NCBI RefSeq assembly: GCF_000963255.1
Contig: NZ_JYOV01000019.1
Span: 116,948-180,947, forward strand
Source: Streptococcus infantis
GTDB taxonomy: Bacteria; Bacillota; Bacilli; Lactobacillales; Streptococcaceae
DNA: 64,000 bases
Direction of reading: 5' to 3'
Shown: one piece after another, positions 16,403 through 26,545 of the stretch
How the letters are laid out: the number at the start of each line of letters is the position of its first letter
How positions within the stretch are numbered: the stretch's first letter is position 1
Position numbers and translations under genes: made by a program
The notes under the pieces: model-generated
What the model saw: the letters and a program-made list of their open reading frames with translations, nothing else
Databases searched by the model: none
What the model was told of the DNA's origin: nothing

Positions 16403-16447
16403 ATTTTACAAGAAAATTTAGCTCTTGTCAATTATTTTCAGAAAATT
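16403..16447 (-). promoter_or_regulatory. AGCS promoter with adjoining CodY-like box
   Basis: Minus-strand promoter TTGACA (16426-16431), 17-base spacer, TAAAAT (16403-16408). AATTTTCTGAAAATA (16433-16447) touches the -35 and matches 14 of 15 positions of the CodY consensus AATTTTCWGAAAATT. Confidence 0.75.
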
Positions 16448-16473
16448 TTATTATAATTTTCATTCGTTTCGCT

Positions 16474-18810
16474 TTATCCCTTAAAGGTTACAATGGTTGC
16501 GCCAGATCCGCCTGCATTTTGTGGTGCATAGCCAAAGCTCTTGACTTGTTTATTTCTTTGTAGGTACTTAGTCACCCCTTCACGGATGACTCCTGTACCA
16601 ATACCATGGATGATGTCGACTTGGGCCATATTGTTGAGCAGTGCTTGGTCGATAAAGGCATCCAAGGCTTCCATAGCCTCCTCGTAGCGTTTGCCACGAA
16701 GGTCTAGTCGAGCTTGTGGACCTTTTCCTGCTGCACGTTTGACGACGTTAACTTGTTTCTTCTTGACTGGCGCTTCTTTCTGGGCTTGAACCAAGTCAAA
16801 CTCTTTTTCCTCAAGTGTCATCTTAATCAAGCCAACCTGTGCTTCCCAACGTCCATCCTTGAGTTGATTGGTCAAGGTACCACGTTGACCATAGCTTAAA
16901 ACGATAATATCATCTCCAACTTTTGGAGCTCGTTTTTTCTTGGCCTTCTGAAGAACCTTGTTTTTAGAAAGGTCAACTTTTTCAGGGGCTAATTTTTTGA
17001 GCTTAGCTTTGGCTTCAATAATCTCATGTGGTTTTAGTTGAGATTTACTGTGAAGATTTTTAAGTATATCATCACTCTCAGCTAGTGCTAAGTCAACAAT
17101 CTCAGCAGCTTGTTCTCGCGCCTTATTGAGTTCAGTTTCCTTTTCACGGTTGAGCTCGTTATAAAGTTTTTTAAGGGCGCGATTCATCTTGAGGTTTTCT
17201 TGCTCGACTTGGCGAATATTCTCAAGACGTTTACGACTTTCAAGTGTTTGTTCTTCCAATTGCTCAATGATACGATTGACATCATTGTCTTGATTAATCT
17301 GCTTGCTAGCATCACCTACGATGACATCTGACAAGCCTAGACGTTTGGCAATTTCAAAGGCATTGCTTCGACCTGGAACTCCCTGCATAAAGCGATAGGT
17401 TGGGCGCAGGCTAGCTGTATCAAACTCCATACTAGCATTCTGAACATAAGCCGTTTCAATCCCATAGGCCTTGAGTTCAGGATAGTGAGTGGTTGCCATA
17501 GTCTTGACCTGACGCAAGCGCAAGTCCTCTAAGATAGACATGGCAAGGGCAGCTCCTTCCTGGGGATCTGTACCTGCTCCAAGCTCATCTAGTAGCAAGA
17601 GCGAGTTTTGGTTAACCTTACCAAGAATATCAACAATATTGGTCATATGGCTGGAGAAGGTTGAGAGACTTTGTTCGATGGATTGTTCGTCTCCAATATC
17701 CGCAAAAACCTCCTCGAAAATCCCCACACGACTTCCCTTATCCGCCAAAATTGGCAAACCTGACTGAGCCATCAATTGCGTCAAACCTAAGGTCTTGAGC
17801 ATGATGGTCTTACCACCCGTATTTGGACCAGTGATGACGATAGCTGTTAGTTCTTTGCCAAAATGCACATCGTTTGCCACAGCATTTTTAACTAGTGGAT
17901 GACGAACGTGAAGGAGTTGAATCTCCTGTCCCTCAGAGACTTGAGGAACTACTGCTTCCGTTTCTTGGATAAAGCGAACCTTAGCTCGAATCAGGTCCAA
18001 ATGTCCGATAATCCAAGCATCATTGGCGATTTCAGCTGCATGAGGTCTTACTCTTTCAGAGAGTTCTTGGAGGATACGCATCATCTCATAGCGTTCGTCT
18101 GCACGAAGACTTGCGATTTCCTCACTCAACTTGACTACTTTACGCGGTTCGATATAGACAGTGTTACCGCTGGCAGAAATATCATGTACCACACCAGCAA
18201 TCTTGTTACGATAGGTATTCTTAACTGGAAGAACTTGGCGACCATTTCTACTTGCGATGATACCTTCTGTCAGCATCTGAGCTTTTTGTTTGAGAAGGTC
18301 TTGCAGGACATCACGGACTTGACTTTCACTATCATGGATTTTTCGACGGATTCGTGCCAAATCTTCACTAGCAAAGTTCTCAATAAATCCAGCTTCGTTG
18401 ATGGCTTGTAGATTTCCCTGTAAATGTGGAAAATCATGAAGTTTCTCAAACCAGTTAGCTAGGTGGTCTAAACGTACATTTTCAAGATTGTCATAAAAAT
18501 TCTGCAATTCACGACTGGCAAATATGACACGTTTGAGAAGGAGAAATTCCTCGATGTTGAGATCTGCTCCCATTTCTAAACGTTTGCAGGTTGCAGCAAT
18601 GTCTTTTGTTCCTGAGATACTGAAGTGAGGATGCTCAACAAAGAGCTCTTGCATTTCTTCCATCTCTGCAAAAGCTTGTCTAATCTTATCCCCTTTATCT
18701 GTTGGAGCAAGTTCTTTTAACTGCTCTAGTCCTTGTTCGGTCAAAAGATATGGCTCAAATAAAGCCTTGACCTTATTAAATTCTAATGTTTCTAGTATTT
18801 TTTTATTCAT
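16474..18810 (-). CDS. mutS2: Endonuclease MutS2
   Basis: A 778-residue MutS2. It has the MutS core helices, the ATPase Walker A GPNTGGKT (about residue 330) and Walker B region [12 protein letters not shown], a coiled coil (about 510-600, rich in Glu/Lys/Leu) and the C-terminal Smr nuclease domain with LDLRG and HGIGTG. There is no N-terminal mismatch-recognition domain, as expected. MutS2 acts on branched DNA and, in other Firmicutes, on collided ribosomes. It lies downstream of cvpA, separated by a weak hairpin, and ends close to the AGCS promoter. Confidence 0.95.
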   Translation of the reverse strand: MNKKILETLEFNKVKALFEPYLLTEQGLEQLKELAPTDKGDKIRQAFAEMEEMQELFVEHPHFSISGTKDIAATCKRLEMGADLNIEEFLLLKRVIFASRELQNFYDNLENVRLDHLANWFEKLHDFPHLQGNLQAINEAGFIENFASEDLARIRRKIHDSESQVRDVLQDLLKQKAQMLTEGIIASRNGRQVLPVKNTYRNKIAGVVHDISASGNTVYIEPRKVVKLSEEIASLRADERYEMMRILQELSERVRPHAAEIANDAWIIGHLDLIRAKVRFIQETEAVVPQVSEGQEIQLLHVRHPLVKNAVANDVHFGKELTAIVITGPNTGGKTIMLKTLGLTQLMAQSGLPILADKGSRVGIFEEVFADIGDEQSIEQSLSTFSSHMTNIVDILGKVNQNSLLLLDELGAGTDPQEGAALAMSILEDLRLRQVKTMATTHYPELKAYGIETAYVQNASMEFDTASLRPTYRFMQGVPGRSNAFEIAKRLGLSDVIVGDASKQINQDNDVNRIIEQLEEQTLESRKRLENIRQVEQENLKMNRALKKLYNELNREKETELNKAREQAAEIVDLALAESDDILKNLHSKSQLKPHEIIEAKAKLKKLAPEKVDLSKNKVLQKAKKKRAPKVGDDIIVLSYGQRGTLTNQLKDGRWEAQVGLIKMTLEEKEFDLVQAQKEAPVKKKQVNVVKRAAGKGPQARLDLRGKRYEEAMEALDAFIDQALLNNMAQVDIIHGIGTGVIREGVTKYLQRNKQVKSFGYAPQNAGGSGATIVTFKG

Positions 18811-18892
18811 TTTCTTTTCCTTCGTAATGAGCGAACGAATTTTTTAAATTCTCACTCTTTTAAAAAGGCTCCTAAACTATTGAAATTGTAAA

Positions 18893-18921
18893 CAAAAGGC
18901 TAGGAATATTTCCCGCCCTTT
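18893..18921 (-). terminator. Imperfect hairpin between cvpA and mutS2
   Basis: AAAAGGGCGGGAAATA / TATTCCTAGCCTTTT forms a stem with mismatches just after the cvpA stop, followed by TTTTG on the minus strand. Partial termination is likely. Confidence 0.55.
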
Positions 18922-19470
18922 TTATCCGATTATTTTTGTTACCCAGAGTTGTTTAATCACATGACTAGTGATTGGAACACTTTGGATAATATGTTTAGCT
19001 ACAAAACTGTTTTCAAGTGAATTTTGAACAATTTGCAAGGGAACAGTCGCAAGAATGGTTAGGATCATCTGGAGGACAAACAAAGTCACAGCCAGAGATA
19101 AAACTCCTGCAACTATACGGAAATATTGACCCGCTAGCTTTTTAGTCGGTAGAAGATTAAGAAAGAGACCAAGCAATCGACCAATACAGTAAAATACAGT
19201 AAAGGCCAATAGGTAACCAATCCCTGCATAAAAGACCTTGTCCAGTTGGAAAAGTTGATTGGATGGGAAAAAGAAGGTTCCCTGCCCTTCCTGTGGACTT
19301 GCATATGGTATCAACAAATCAAATTGTTTCCCTAAAGATTGATAAAAATTTCCTGCAAGAAGGGCTGAAATCACAGTTGCTACAAAATAGAAAATTTGTA
19401 GAACTAAACCTCTACGATAACCGATATAAAAGCTCCATGCAAGAACCAATAAGAGAAGGACAGAAATCAT
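18922..19470 (-). CDS. cvpA: CvpA family membrane protein
   Basis: A 182-residue membrane protein with four hydrophobic segments (about 2-17, 25-45, 79-103 and 112-138) and the family's early SFYIGYRRGLVLQIF motif. CvpA proteins were linked to colicin V production in E. coli and to envelope homeostasis more recently; the biochemical role in streptococci is unknown. Its start overlaps the stop of the ZapA-like gene by four bases, so the two are translationally coupled. mutS2 follows. Confidence 0.85.
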   Translation of the reverse strand: MISVLLLLVLAWSFYIGYRRGLVLQIFYFVATVISALLAGNFYQSLGKQFDLLIPYASPQEGQGTFFFPSNQLFQLDKVFYAGIGYLLAFTVFYCIGRLLGLFLNLLPTKKLAGQYFRIVAGVLSLAVTLFVLQMILTILATVPLQIVQNSLENSFVAKHIIQSVPITSHVIKQLWVTKIIG

Positions 19471-19769
19471 AGGGAATCCTCAATCTTGCTCTGTTCTTGT
19501 TTAGCCGCTACAACTTGATGACGGAGGGCGTCTAATTCTTGTTCCTTATCATCAAATTCAATCTCACGGCTGAGTTGGGTCGACAAGCTATTGACTGCTA
19601 ATAAAATAGCGATTGTCTCATCATCCGCTCCAGGCATTTGCTCTTTAATTGCTTCATATTTTTCAGTTGCAACCTTGGCAATTTCCTCCATAAAAAGGTT
19701 GTCATGCTCAGTTGTTAGGGTCAATGTTTTTTTTCCGAATGTAAACTTGTATCGATTTAAATTTGCCAT
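19467..19769 (-). CDS. ZapA-like cell division protein
   Basis: A 100-residue protein with a short N-terminal beta segment (NRYKFTFGKKTLTLTTEHDN) and a long helix with coiled-coil character ending in EQELDALRHQVVAAKQEQSK. Layout and size match ZapA, the FtsZ-ring-associated bundling protein. The start is ATG 19769 (site GAGGTG); the longer frame uses a GTG that overlaps that site. Its promoter is divergent to that of rnhC, with an extended -10 (TGG-TATAAT) at 19787-19792. Identity as true ZapA is moderately certain. Confidence 0.7.
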   Translation of the reverse strand: MANLNRYKFTFGKKTLTLTTEHDNLFMEEIAKVATEKYEAIKEQMPGADDETIAILLAVNSLSTQLSREIEFDDKEQELDALRHQVVAAKQEQSKIEDSL

Positions 19770-19786
19770 AAAATTCACCTCACGAT

Positions 19787-19848
19787 ATTATACCAAATTT
19801 CACTAAGTTTGTCAGTTTTTACCAATTCTACGGCTTTTATGGTACAAT
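19787..19848. promoter_or_regulatory. Divergent extended -10 promoters of zapA-like and rnhC
   Basis: Leftward TGGTATAAT (hexamer 19787-19792) and rightward TGGTACAAT (hexamer 19843-19848). The rightward -10 ends only seven bases before the rnhC ATG, so its transcript should start at or next to the start codon. Confidence 0.65.
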
Positions 19849-19855
19849 AAGAACT

Positions 19856-20737
19856 ATGGCAAGTATTACATTAACCCCGAGCGAAAAGGAAATCCAAGCC
19901 TTTGTTCAAAAGCATGAAAAAAATCTCGCTCCAAGTAAAAACCCATATATTCGCTACTTTTTCAAGCTTCCGCAGGCAAGTGTTTCCATCTACACTTCTG
20001 GAAAAGTCTTACTTCAGGGAGAAATGGCTGAAAACTATGCCAGTTTTTTTGGTTATCAAGTCAGTCAAGGAACTAGTGAACAAAACTTTCCGATGATTGG
20101 AACTGACGAAGTAGGAAATGGTTCCTACTTCGGTGGTCTAGCTGTAGTAGCATCCTTTGTAACACCTGACCAGCATGACTTTCTACGAAAACTAGGTGTA
20201 GGGGATTCTAAGACTCTGACAGACCAAAAGATTCGACAGATTACGCCTATTCTTAAAGAAAAAATCCAGCACCAAGCTCTGCTACTTTCTCCAAGCAAGT
20301 ATAATGAAGTCATCGGTGAGCGCTACAATGCCGTTTCTGTTAAGGTGGCCTTACACAATCAAGCCATTTTTCTCCTTCTCCAAAAAGGAGTTCATCCTGA
20401 GAAAATAGTCATCGATGCTTTTACCAGTTCCCAAAACTATGAGAAGTACTTAAAAAATGAAGCCAATCATTTTTCCAATCCAGTCAGTCTGGAGGAAAAA
20501 GCTGAAGGTAAATACTTGGCTGTCGCAGTAAGCTCTATCATTGCGCGTGATCTCTTTCTGGAAAATTTAGAAAATCTGGGACGAGAACTGGGTTATCAAC
20601 TTCCAAGTGGGGCTGGAGCGACTTCTGATAAGGTAGCTAGCCAAATCCTCCAAGCTTATGGTATGCAGGGGCTCAACTTCTGCGCTAAACTACACTTTAA
20701 AAATACTGAAAAAGCAAAAAAATTGCTAGAAAGGTAA
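19856..20737 (+). CDS. rnhC: Ribonuclease HIII
   Basis: A 293-residue RNase HIII. The N-terminal 80 residues form the TBP-like substrate-binding domain; the nuclease domain begins at [15 protein letters not shown] with the D-E-x-G active-site motif and continues with VGDSKTLTD and VIDAF. It degrades RNA in RNA/DNA hybrids. lepB follows three bases later. No ribosome site precedes the ATG and the -10 lies immediately upstream, so a leaderless transcript is likely. Start supported by the family N-terminus. Confidence 0.94.
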   Translation: MASITLTPSEKEIQAFVQKHEKNLAPSKNPYIRYFFKLPQASVSIYTSGKVLLQGEMAENYASFFGYQVSQGTSEQNFPMIGTDEVGNGSYFGGLAVVASFVTPDQHDFLRKLGVGDSKTLTDQKIRQITPILKEKIQHQALLLSPSKYNEVIGERYNAVSVKVALHNQAIFLLLQKGVHPEKIVIDAFTSSQNYEKYLKNEANHFSNPVSLEEKAEGKYLAVAVSSIIARDLFLENLENLGRELGYQLPSGAGATSDKVASQILQAYGMQGLNFCAKLHFKNTEKAKKLLER

Positions 20738-20740
20738 ATT

Positions 20741-21355
20741 ATGAAATATTTTAAATCGTTTTTAAAAGAGTGGGGAACTTTTTTCCTGATTCTTTCTCTT
20801 GTCGCCCTTAGCCGTCTCTTTCTCTGGAGCAATGTCCGCGTAGAAGGACATTCTATGGACCCTACCCTAGCTGATGGAGAAATCCTTTTCGTGGTTAAAC
20901 ACCTCCCAATCAACCGCTTTGATATCGTGGTTGCTCATGAGGACGACGGCAACAAGGACATCGTTAAGCGGGTCATTGGTATGCCGGGAGATACCATCCG
21001 TTATGACAACGATAAACTCTATATTAATGGTCAAGAAACTGATGAGCCCTATTTAGCAGAATACCTAAAACGTTTCAAGGAAGATAAACTCCAAAGCACT
21101 TATACTGGAACTGGTTGGGACGGCAAAAAGGGCGAATACTTTAGAAGTTTGGCTCAAAAGGCTCAGGCCTTTACCCTAGATGTTAATTACAACACTAGCT
21201 TTACCTTCACTGTTCCGGAAGGAGAATATCTCCTCCTAGGCGATGACCGTCTGGTATCTAGCGACAGTCGACATGTTGGCACCTTTAAAGCAAAAGATAT
21301 CACTGGTGAAGCCAAATTCCGCTTCTGGCCACTCAGTCGTATCGGAACATTTTAA
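20741..21355 (+). CDS. lepB: Signal peptidase I
   Basis: A 204-residue type I signal peptidase with one N-terminal membrane anchor (about 11-29). The catalytic dyad is Ser38 in GHSMDPTL and Lys76 in KDIVKRVIGMPGD; box GDDRLVSSDSR near residue 165-175 is also present. It removes signal peptides from secreted proteins at the outer face of the membrane, including the choline-binding protein in this window. It is coupled to rnhC with a three-base gap and is followed by a strong terminator. Confidence 0.95.
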   Translation: MKYFKSFLKEWGTFFLILSLVALSRLFLWSNVRVEGHSMDPTLADGEILFVVKHLPINRFDIVVAHEDDGNKDIVKRVIGMPGDTIRYDNDKLYINGQETDEPYLAEYLKRFKEDKLQSTYTGTGWDGKKGEYFRSLAQKAQAFTLDVNYNTSFTFTVPEGEYLLLGDDRLVSSDSRHVGTFKAKDITGEAKFRFWPLSRIGTF

Positions 21356-21363
21356 AAACAAGG

Positions 21364-21395
21364 AAGAGGCCGAGAATTATCTATCTCAGCCTCTT
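21364..21395 (+). terminator. Terminator after lepB
   Basis: Twelve-base stem AAGAGGCCGAGA / TCTCAGCCTCTT (one G-U) with an 8-base loop, then a loose T-rich run. Confidence 0.85.
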
Positions 21396-21455
21396 CTCAT
21401 TCTATTTTGACTAAATCTGAGATACATTTTCTCAGACACTATTGTAAGGAATTTT

Positions 21456-23822
21456 ATGGAAGTTTATTTTTCAGGCACCATTGAGCGCATTATCTTTGAA
21501 AATGTCAGCAATTTTTTCCGTATTTTACTCCTAGACATTGAGGATACCAATGCTGAAGACTTTGATGATTATGAAATCATTGTCACAGGTACTATGGCTG
21601 ATATCATTGAAGGAGAGGAATACACCTTTTGGGGACAAATTGTCCAACACTCAAAGTATGGTGAACAGTTACAAATGACTCGCTATGAGAGAGCCAAGCC
21701 GACTAGTAAGGGCTTGGTCAAGTATTTCTCCAGCAGCCATTTTAAGGGAATTGGACTCAAAACAGCTCAGAAAATTGTGGATATTTACGGAGATAACACT
21801 ATTGACAAAATCTTAGAAAAACCAGACAAACTCCAGTCTATCTCTGGACTCTCTGCTAAAAACCGTGAAGCCTTCGTCTCAACTCTTCGTCTTAATTACG
21901 GAACAGAGATGGTCTTAGCCAAACTGGCTAATTACGGCATCCCAAATAAACTAGCCTTTCAGATTCAAGACTTTTACAAGGAAGAAACGCTAGAGATTGT
22001 CGAGAATTATCCCTATCAACTGGTTGAGGATATCAAGGGCTTGGGATTTACCATTGCTGACCAATTGGCCCAAGAATTGGGGATTGAGAGCCAGGCTCCC
22101 GAGCGCTTCCGTGCTGGTCTCGTCCATAGTCTCTTTCAAGGTTGCATGGAAACGGGAGATACCTATATGGAAGCTAGAGATTTGTTGGAGCAAACCCTCA
22201 ACCTTCTTGAATCCTCCCGTCCAGTCGAACTAGAGCCGAGTCAAGTTGCCCAAGAACTTGCTTATCTGATTGAAGAAGATAAGGTCCAGCAGATTGATAC
22301 CAAAATCTTTGATAATAGCCTCTTTTTTGCAGAAGAAGGCATTCGTAGCCATCTCATCAGAATCCTCGAAAAAGGTCAGAGTAAAAAACAGGATCTAGAA
22401 ACCATCCAAGACCATATCACAACTATTGAGGAAGAACTGGGGATTGAGTATGATAGTATTCAAAAACAGGCCATCTGCGATGCTATCCAGAACAAGGTCT
22501 TTATCCTTACAGGTGGACCTGGTACAGGTAAGACTACTGTTATCAACGGCATTATCGCTGTCTATGCTCTCTTAGAAGGACTGGATCTCAAAAAAAAGAG
22601 CAATCTGCCCATTCTCCTAGCCGCTCCAACTGGTCGTGCAGCCCGGCGCATGAATGAATTGACAGGACTACCAAGTGCAACTATTCACCGCCACCTAGGT
22701 ATGACTGGAGACGACGATACCAGCCATCTGGAAGATTATCTGGATGCTGACTTTATCATTGTTGACGAGTTTTCCATGGTAGATACTTGGCTAGCTAACC
22801 AGCTCTTCTCCAATATCTCCTCTAACAGTAAAATCCTTATCGTTGGTGATAGCGATCAGTTACCTTCTGTCAGTCCTGGTCAAGTCCTAGCAGATTTACT
22901 CCAGATACCAACCATACCTCAAACACGTTTAGAAAGAATCTACCGTCAGAGCGAAGAATCAACCATCGTCACTCTTGCAAGTCAGATTCGTCAAGGAATA
23001 TTGCCTGCAGATTTTACCCAGAAAAAAGCAGATCGCTCCTACTTTGAAATCGCTAGTAACCATATCCCTGCTAGCATTGAAAAAATCCTAGGTGCTGCTA
23101 TCAGAAGTGGCATCCCTGCTCGTGATATTCAGGTTCTTGCCCCTATGTACCGTGGAACTGCTGGTATTGATGCTATCAACCAGCTCATGCAAGACCTACT
23201 CAACCCTCCACAAAAAGACCAGCTTAGCTTTGAAGCTCCTCAGTGTCACTATCGAACAGGAGATAAGGTTATCCACCTAGTTAACGATGCAGAGGTTAAT
23301 GTCTTTAACGGAGACTTAGGCTATATCACAGACTTGATTCCAGGAAAATACACTGAATCCAAGCAAGATGAAATAATGATTGATTTTGACGGTAATGAGG
23401 TCTCCTATCCTCGAAATGAATGGTACAAGATTCGCTTAGCCTATGCCATGAGCATCCATAAATCTCAGGGGAGCGAGTTTCCTGTTGTTATCCTGCCTAT
23501 CACCAGCGCAAGTAAGCGCATGTTAGAGCGTAATCTCATCTACACTGCCATCACTCGTGCAAAAAGTAAGCTCATTTTACTAGGTGAATTACAGGCCTTT
23601 GACTATGCAACTCAGCACATCGGAACGGCTCGTAAGACCTATCTAATTGAACGTTTCGCTGACTTAATAGAATCAACTGATGGAACTAGTAAATCAGCTA
23701 CTGAAGCTACACCAATTACAGATACTGAACAATCCTACATTCTAACCGAAGACAACTGGTCTAATATCCCAGCCATGATTGGGATTACTGAAGAAGACCT
23801 GCAGGAGATTTTCGGAAAATAA
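21456..23822 (+). CDS. recD2: RecD2-type DNA helicase
   Basis: A 788-residue RecD2 (RecD/TraA family) helicase. It has an N-terminal OB-like domain, helix-hairpin-helix segments (GIGLKTAQKIVD, GLGFTIADQLAQELGI), Walker A GGPGTGKTT near residue 354, Walker B IVDEFSM, and the C-terminal SF1 motifs AYAMSIHKSQGSEF and YTAITRAK. RecD2 works as a 5'-3' helicase without RecBC and supports fork repair. The gene is alone between terminators, with its start behind AAGGAATTTT. Confidence 0.93.
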   Translation: MEVYFSGTIERIIFENVSNFFRILLLDIEDTNAEDFDDYEIIVTGTMADIIEGEEYTFWGQIVQHSKYGEQLQMTRYERAKPTSKGLVKYFSSSHFKGIGLKTAQKIVDIYGDNTIDKILEKPDKLQSISGLSAKNREAFVSTLRLNYGTEMVLAKLANYGIPNKLAFQIQDFYKEETLEIVENYPYQLVEDIKGLGFTIADQLAQELGIESQAPERFRAGLVHSLFQGCMETGDTYMEARDLLEQTLNLLESSRPVELEPSQVAQELAYLIEEDKVQQIDTKIFDNSLFFAEEGIRSHLIRILEKGQSKKQDLETIQDHITTIEEELGIEYDSIQKQAICDAIQNKVFILTGGPGTGKTTVINGIIAVYALLEGLDLKKKSNLPILLAAPTGRAARRMNELTGLPSATIHRHLGMTGDDDTSHLEDYLDADFIIVDEFSMVDTWLANQLFSNISSNSKILIVGDSDQLPSVSPGQVLADLLQIPTIPQTRLERIYRQSEESTIVTLASQIRQGILPADFTQKKADRSYFEIASNHIPASIEKILGAAIRSGIPARDIQVLAPMYRGTAGIDAINQLMQDLLNPPQKDQLSFEAPQCHYRTGDKVIHLVNDAEVNVFNGDLGYITDLIPGKYTESKQDEIMIDFDGNEVSYPRNEWYKIRLAYAMSIHKSQGSEFPVVILPITSASKRMLERNLIYTAITRAKSKLILLGELQAFDYATQHIGTARKTYLIERFADLIESTDGTSKSATEATPITDTEQSYILTEDNWSNIPAMIGITEEDLQEIFGK

Positions 23823-23834
23823 AGTATAAGAAAA

Positions 23835-23856
23835 CCCACCGATTCGGTGGGCTTTT
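23835..23856. terminator. Bidirectional terminator between recD2 and tig
   Basis: Stem CCCACCG / CGGTGGG with loop ATT (23835-23851), A run before and TTTT after it, serving both convergent genes. Confidence 0.9.
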
Positions 23857-23868
23857 ATCTTGTAAAGA

Positions 23869-25152
23869 TTATTTTACTGTTGCAGTGCTTGTGATCAATT
23901 CAACAGCTTTCTTCACTGCGATATCGTGTTTCAACATTTCAGCTGAAAGCAAGCTTTGTACTTGTGCAACTTCCATGTTGTAGTCTGCAGCCAATTGCTC
24001 GATTTCTTTTTGGATTTCTTCTTCTGAAGCGTCAAATCCTTCAGCTTTCGCAACTGCTTCGATAACAAGGTTAGTCTTCGTACGTGACTCAGCTTCTGCT
24101 TCGTATTGTTTGTGAAGGTCTTCTTGAGTAGTTCCAGTGATTTGGAAGTACATGTCAGGGTTAATACCTTGACGTTGCAAGTTTCCAAGGAATTCATTTA
24201 CTGAACGGTGAACTTCTTCATGGATCATTTCTTCTGGAAGTTCAACGATTTCAGCGTTTTCTACAGCTTTATCAATTGCTGCACCTTCAACTGCATCCTT
24301 GTATGCTTCTTCTTTAGCAGCAGCCAATTCGTTGCGGTATTTTTCTTTCAATTCAGCAAGTGTTTCAACTTCTTCATCGATGTCTTTTGCAAGTTCATCG
24401 TCAAGAGCTGGAACTTCTTTAGCTTTTACTTCGTGGATAGTTGTCACGAATTTAGCTTCTTTACCTGCAAGATCTTCTGCTTGGTAGTCTTCTGGGAATG
24501 TTACAATAACGTCTACAGTTTCACCAGCTGAGTGACCTACCAATTGGTCTTCAAATCCAGGGATGAATTGACCTGAACCAAGTCCAAGTGAGAAGTTTTC
24601 ACCTTTTCCACCGTCAAATTCAACACCGTCAATAGAACCAACAAAGTCGATAACAACAGTGTCGCCGTTTTCAGCAGCACCTTCTTTAATCACCAATTCA
24701 GCCAAGTTGTTGCGTTCACGTTCGATACGTTCTTCAACGTCAGCGTCAGTTACTTCTTTTTCTACATCTACTGATACTTCAAGGTTTTTGTAGTCACCCA
24801 ATTTAACTTCAGGTTTTGTAACAACTTCAGCAGTGATAACCCAGTCTTGATCTTTTTCCATTGAAGTTACGTCAATTTTTGGTTGTGCAACGACTTCAAG
24901 ACCAGCTTCTTTTACAGCTGCTTCATAAGCGTTTGGCAAAAGAGCGTTCATAACGTCTTGGTAAAGTGACTCTTCACCAAATTTTTGGTCGAAGATAGGA
25001 CGTGGAAGATGACCCTTACGGAAACCAGGAACGTTAAGAGATTTCTTTACTGAGTTAAATACACGATCCAATTCTGGTTTGATTTGATCTTGAGAGATAG
25101 TGAAAGTCAAGACACCACGGTTTGTTTCTTTGTTTTCAAATGATACAGACAT
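23869..25152 (-). CDS. tig: Trigger factor
   Basis: A 427-residue ribosome-bound chaperone and prolyl isomerase. The N-terminal ribosome-docking loop is visible as [13 protein letters not shown] (family motif G-F-R-x-G), the FKBP-type PPIase domain spans about 150-250 ([28 protein letters not shown]), and the C-terminal helical chaperone arms complete it. It assists folding of nascent chains. Monocistronic, with its own promoter (TTGAAA-18-TATAAT) and the shared terminator. Very acidic, as usual. Confidence 0.96.
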   Translation of the reverse strand: MSVSFENKETNRGVLTFTISQDQIKPELDRVFNSVKKSLNVPGFRKGHLPRPIFDQKFGEESLYQDVMNALLPNAYEAAVKEAGLEVVAQPKIDVTSMEKDQDWVITAEVVTKPEVKLGDYKNLEVSVDVEKEVTDADVEERIERERNNLAELVIKEGAAENGDTVVIDFVGSIDGVEFDGGKGENFSLGLGSGQFIPGFEDQLVGHSAGETVDVIVTFPEDYQAEDLAGKEAKFVTTIHEVKAKEVPALDDELAKDIDEEVETLAELKEKYRNELAAAKEEAYKDAVEGAAIDKAVENAEIVELPEEMIHEEVHRSVNEFLGNLQRQGINPDMYFQITGTTQEDLHKQYEAEAESRTKTNLVIEAVAKAEGFDASEEEIQKEIEQLAADYNMEVAQVQSLLSAEMLKHDIAVKKAVELITSTATVK

Positions 25153-25190
25153 TCTGTCATTTCTCCTTAAAATTTTTTTAAATACAGTCT

Positions 25191-25220
25191 ATTATATCAT
25201 ATACTAGTAACTTTTTTCAA
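25191..25220 (-). promoter_or_regulatory. tig promoter
   Basis: Minus-strand TTGAAA (25215-25220), 18-base spacer, TATAAT (25191-25196), 38 bases upstream of the start codon. Confidence 0.7.
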
Positions 25221-25235
25221 GTCAGAACCGAGTTT

Positions 25236-25901
25236 TCAGGACTGCTTGAGATACTTGCTTGCTTCTTTGATACTAAGTTCAGCCATTCTTTCCTTGTTTT
25301 TTTCGATGAAACTTGCTACCCATTCTGGATTAGTCTTAGAGTAGTCTCTTAGAGCCCAGCCGATGGCTTTATTGATAAAAAATTCTGTCTGGTCCAGATT
25401 GTTTAGTAGGATTTTTTCCATCAGTCGGACATTCGTTTTTTCTTTTCTTAATAACTGGTGATCGATAGCGACTCGTCTCAGCCAGATATTGTCTGATAGG
25501 CTCCATTGGAGGATTATTTTCTCCAGTTCTGGCTTGTCATACACCAAACTCCCTACTACTCGATCTAGAATATCTATCGTATCCCACCAAGACTTGGTCA
25601 CGACTAGACGCTCAAGCTTAGGCAAATCGCTCTCTGTTAGATAAGATTGCATAGCTTTCAAATAGTTGGCCCCCACATACTGGTATTCTCTTGGCTCCTT
25701 TTCCCAACAAGTGTCCACAAAATCCCAATCGATGATCTTTGTTTTTTTCTCGCTTGGAAAGTATTTTCTATAGAGCGCATTTCTTTCAGGTGCCGCAATA
25801 CCTAGAAAGGAAAATTGCTGGCGCATATAGGCTTCCATAGGCCCTGCCTTTTTCGGATCTTTTGCCGCTTCTAGCTCCACAAGTAAATCTGCTAAACTCA
25901 T
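25236..25901 (-). CDS. AlkD-like DNA alkylation repair protein
   Basis: A 221-residue all-helical HEAT-like repeat protein of the AlkD family. Typical elements are RQQFSFLGIAAPERNALYRK near the start, KSWWDTIDILD (active-site Trp and Asp) and FFINKAIGWALRDYSKTNPE. Such proteins excise N3- and N7-alkylated purines from DNA. It starts directly at the liaR stop with no gap (25901/25902), so it is probably the last gene of the liaFSR transcript. Linkage of base repair to an envelope-stress system is unexpected and may be only positional. Confidence 0.85.
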   Translation of the reverse strand: MSLADLLVELEAAKDPKKAGPMEAYMRQQFSFLGIAAPERNALYRKYFPSEKKTKIIDWDFVDTCWEKEPREYQYVGANYLKAMQSYLTESDLPKLERLVVTKSWWDTIDILDRVVGSLVYDKPELEKIILQWSLSDNIWLRRVAIDHQLLRKEKTNVRLMEKILLNNLDQTEFFINKAIGWALRDYSKTNPEWVASFIEKNKERMAELSIKEASKYLKQS

Positions 25902-26534
25902 CTAAAAATCCTCATGGCCTACCAAGTGATGCTGAAAGGCATAGACTGCTGCTTGGGTGCGGTCGCTAACCTGAAGTTTAGCAAGGATGTTTGAAACATG
26001 AGTTTTTACAGTTTTGAGGGAGATAAACAATTCATCTGCGATCCGCTGATTTTCATAACCCTTAGCAATTAGTTGAAGGACATCCCGTTCACGCGCAGTC
26101 AAGTCTTCATGAAGTTCAATATGATTACGGTTGTATTCTACCTTCTTACTCACCTCTTGTTCAATAGCTAGCTCTCCAGCCGCTACCTTACGAACAGCGT
26201 GTAGCAACTCATCTGCGCTTGAAGTCTTAAGCATATAGCCTTTAGCTCCAGCATTTAAGACCGGCATGATTTTTTCATTATCTAGGTAAGATGTTACAAT
26301 CAAGATTTTAGCCTCTGGCCATTCTTTGAGAATAGCTAGTGTTGCATCAATCCCATTGACTTCAGGCATAACAATATCCATGACAATCACATCTGGCCGA
26401 AGCTCCAAGGCCATAGAAATTCCCTCCGCGCCATTGGTTGCTTCTCCTACAACCTCTACATCATCTTGTAATTCAAAATAACTTTTCAAACCCAGACGCA
26501 CCATTTGGTGGTCATCTACCAATAATAGTTTCAT
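25902..26534 (-). CDS. liaR: Response regulator LiaR
   Basis: A 210-residue NarL/LuxR-type response regulator. The receiver domain has the acidic pair DD at residues 7-8, phospho-acceptor Asp53 (VIVMDIVMP), Thr in IVTSYL and Lys in GAKGYML; the C-terminal helix-turn-helix reads LTARERDVLQLIAKGYENQR and LFISLKTVKTHVSNILAKL. It answers the LiaS kinase and controls cell-envelope stress genes. It lies 11 bases behind liaS and directly before the AlkD gene. Confidence 0.92.
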   Translation of the reverse strand: MKLLLVDDHQMVRLGLKSYFELQDDVEVVGEATNGAEGISMALELRPDVIVMDIVMPEVNGIDATLAILKEWPEAKILIVTSYLDNEKIMPVLNAGAKGYMLKTSSADELLHAVRKVAAGELAIEQEVSKKVEYNRNHIELHEDLTARERDVLQLIAKGYENQRIADELFISLKTVKTHVSNILAKLQVSDRTQAAVYAFQHHLVGHEDF

Positions 26535-26545
26535 CTTACTTCCTC

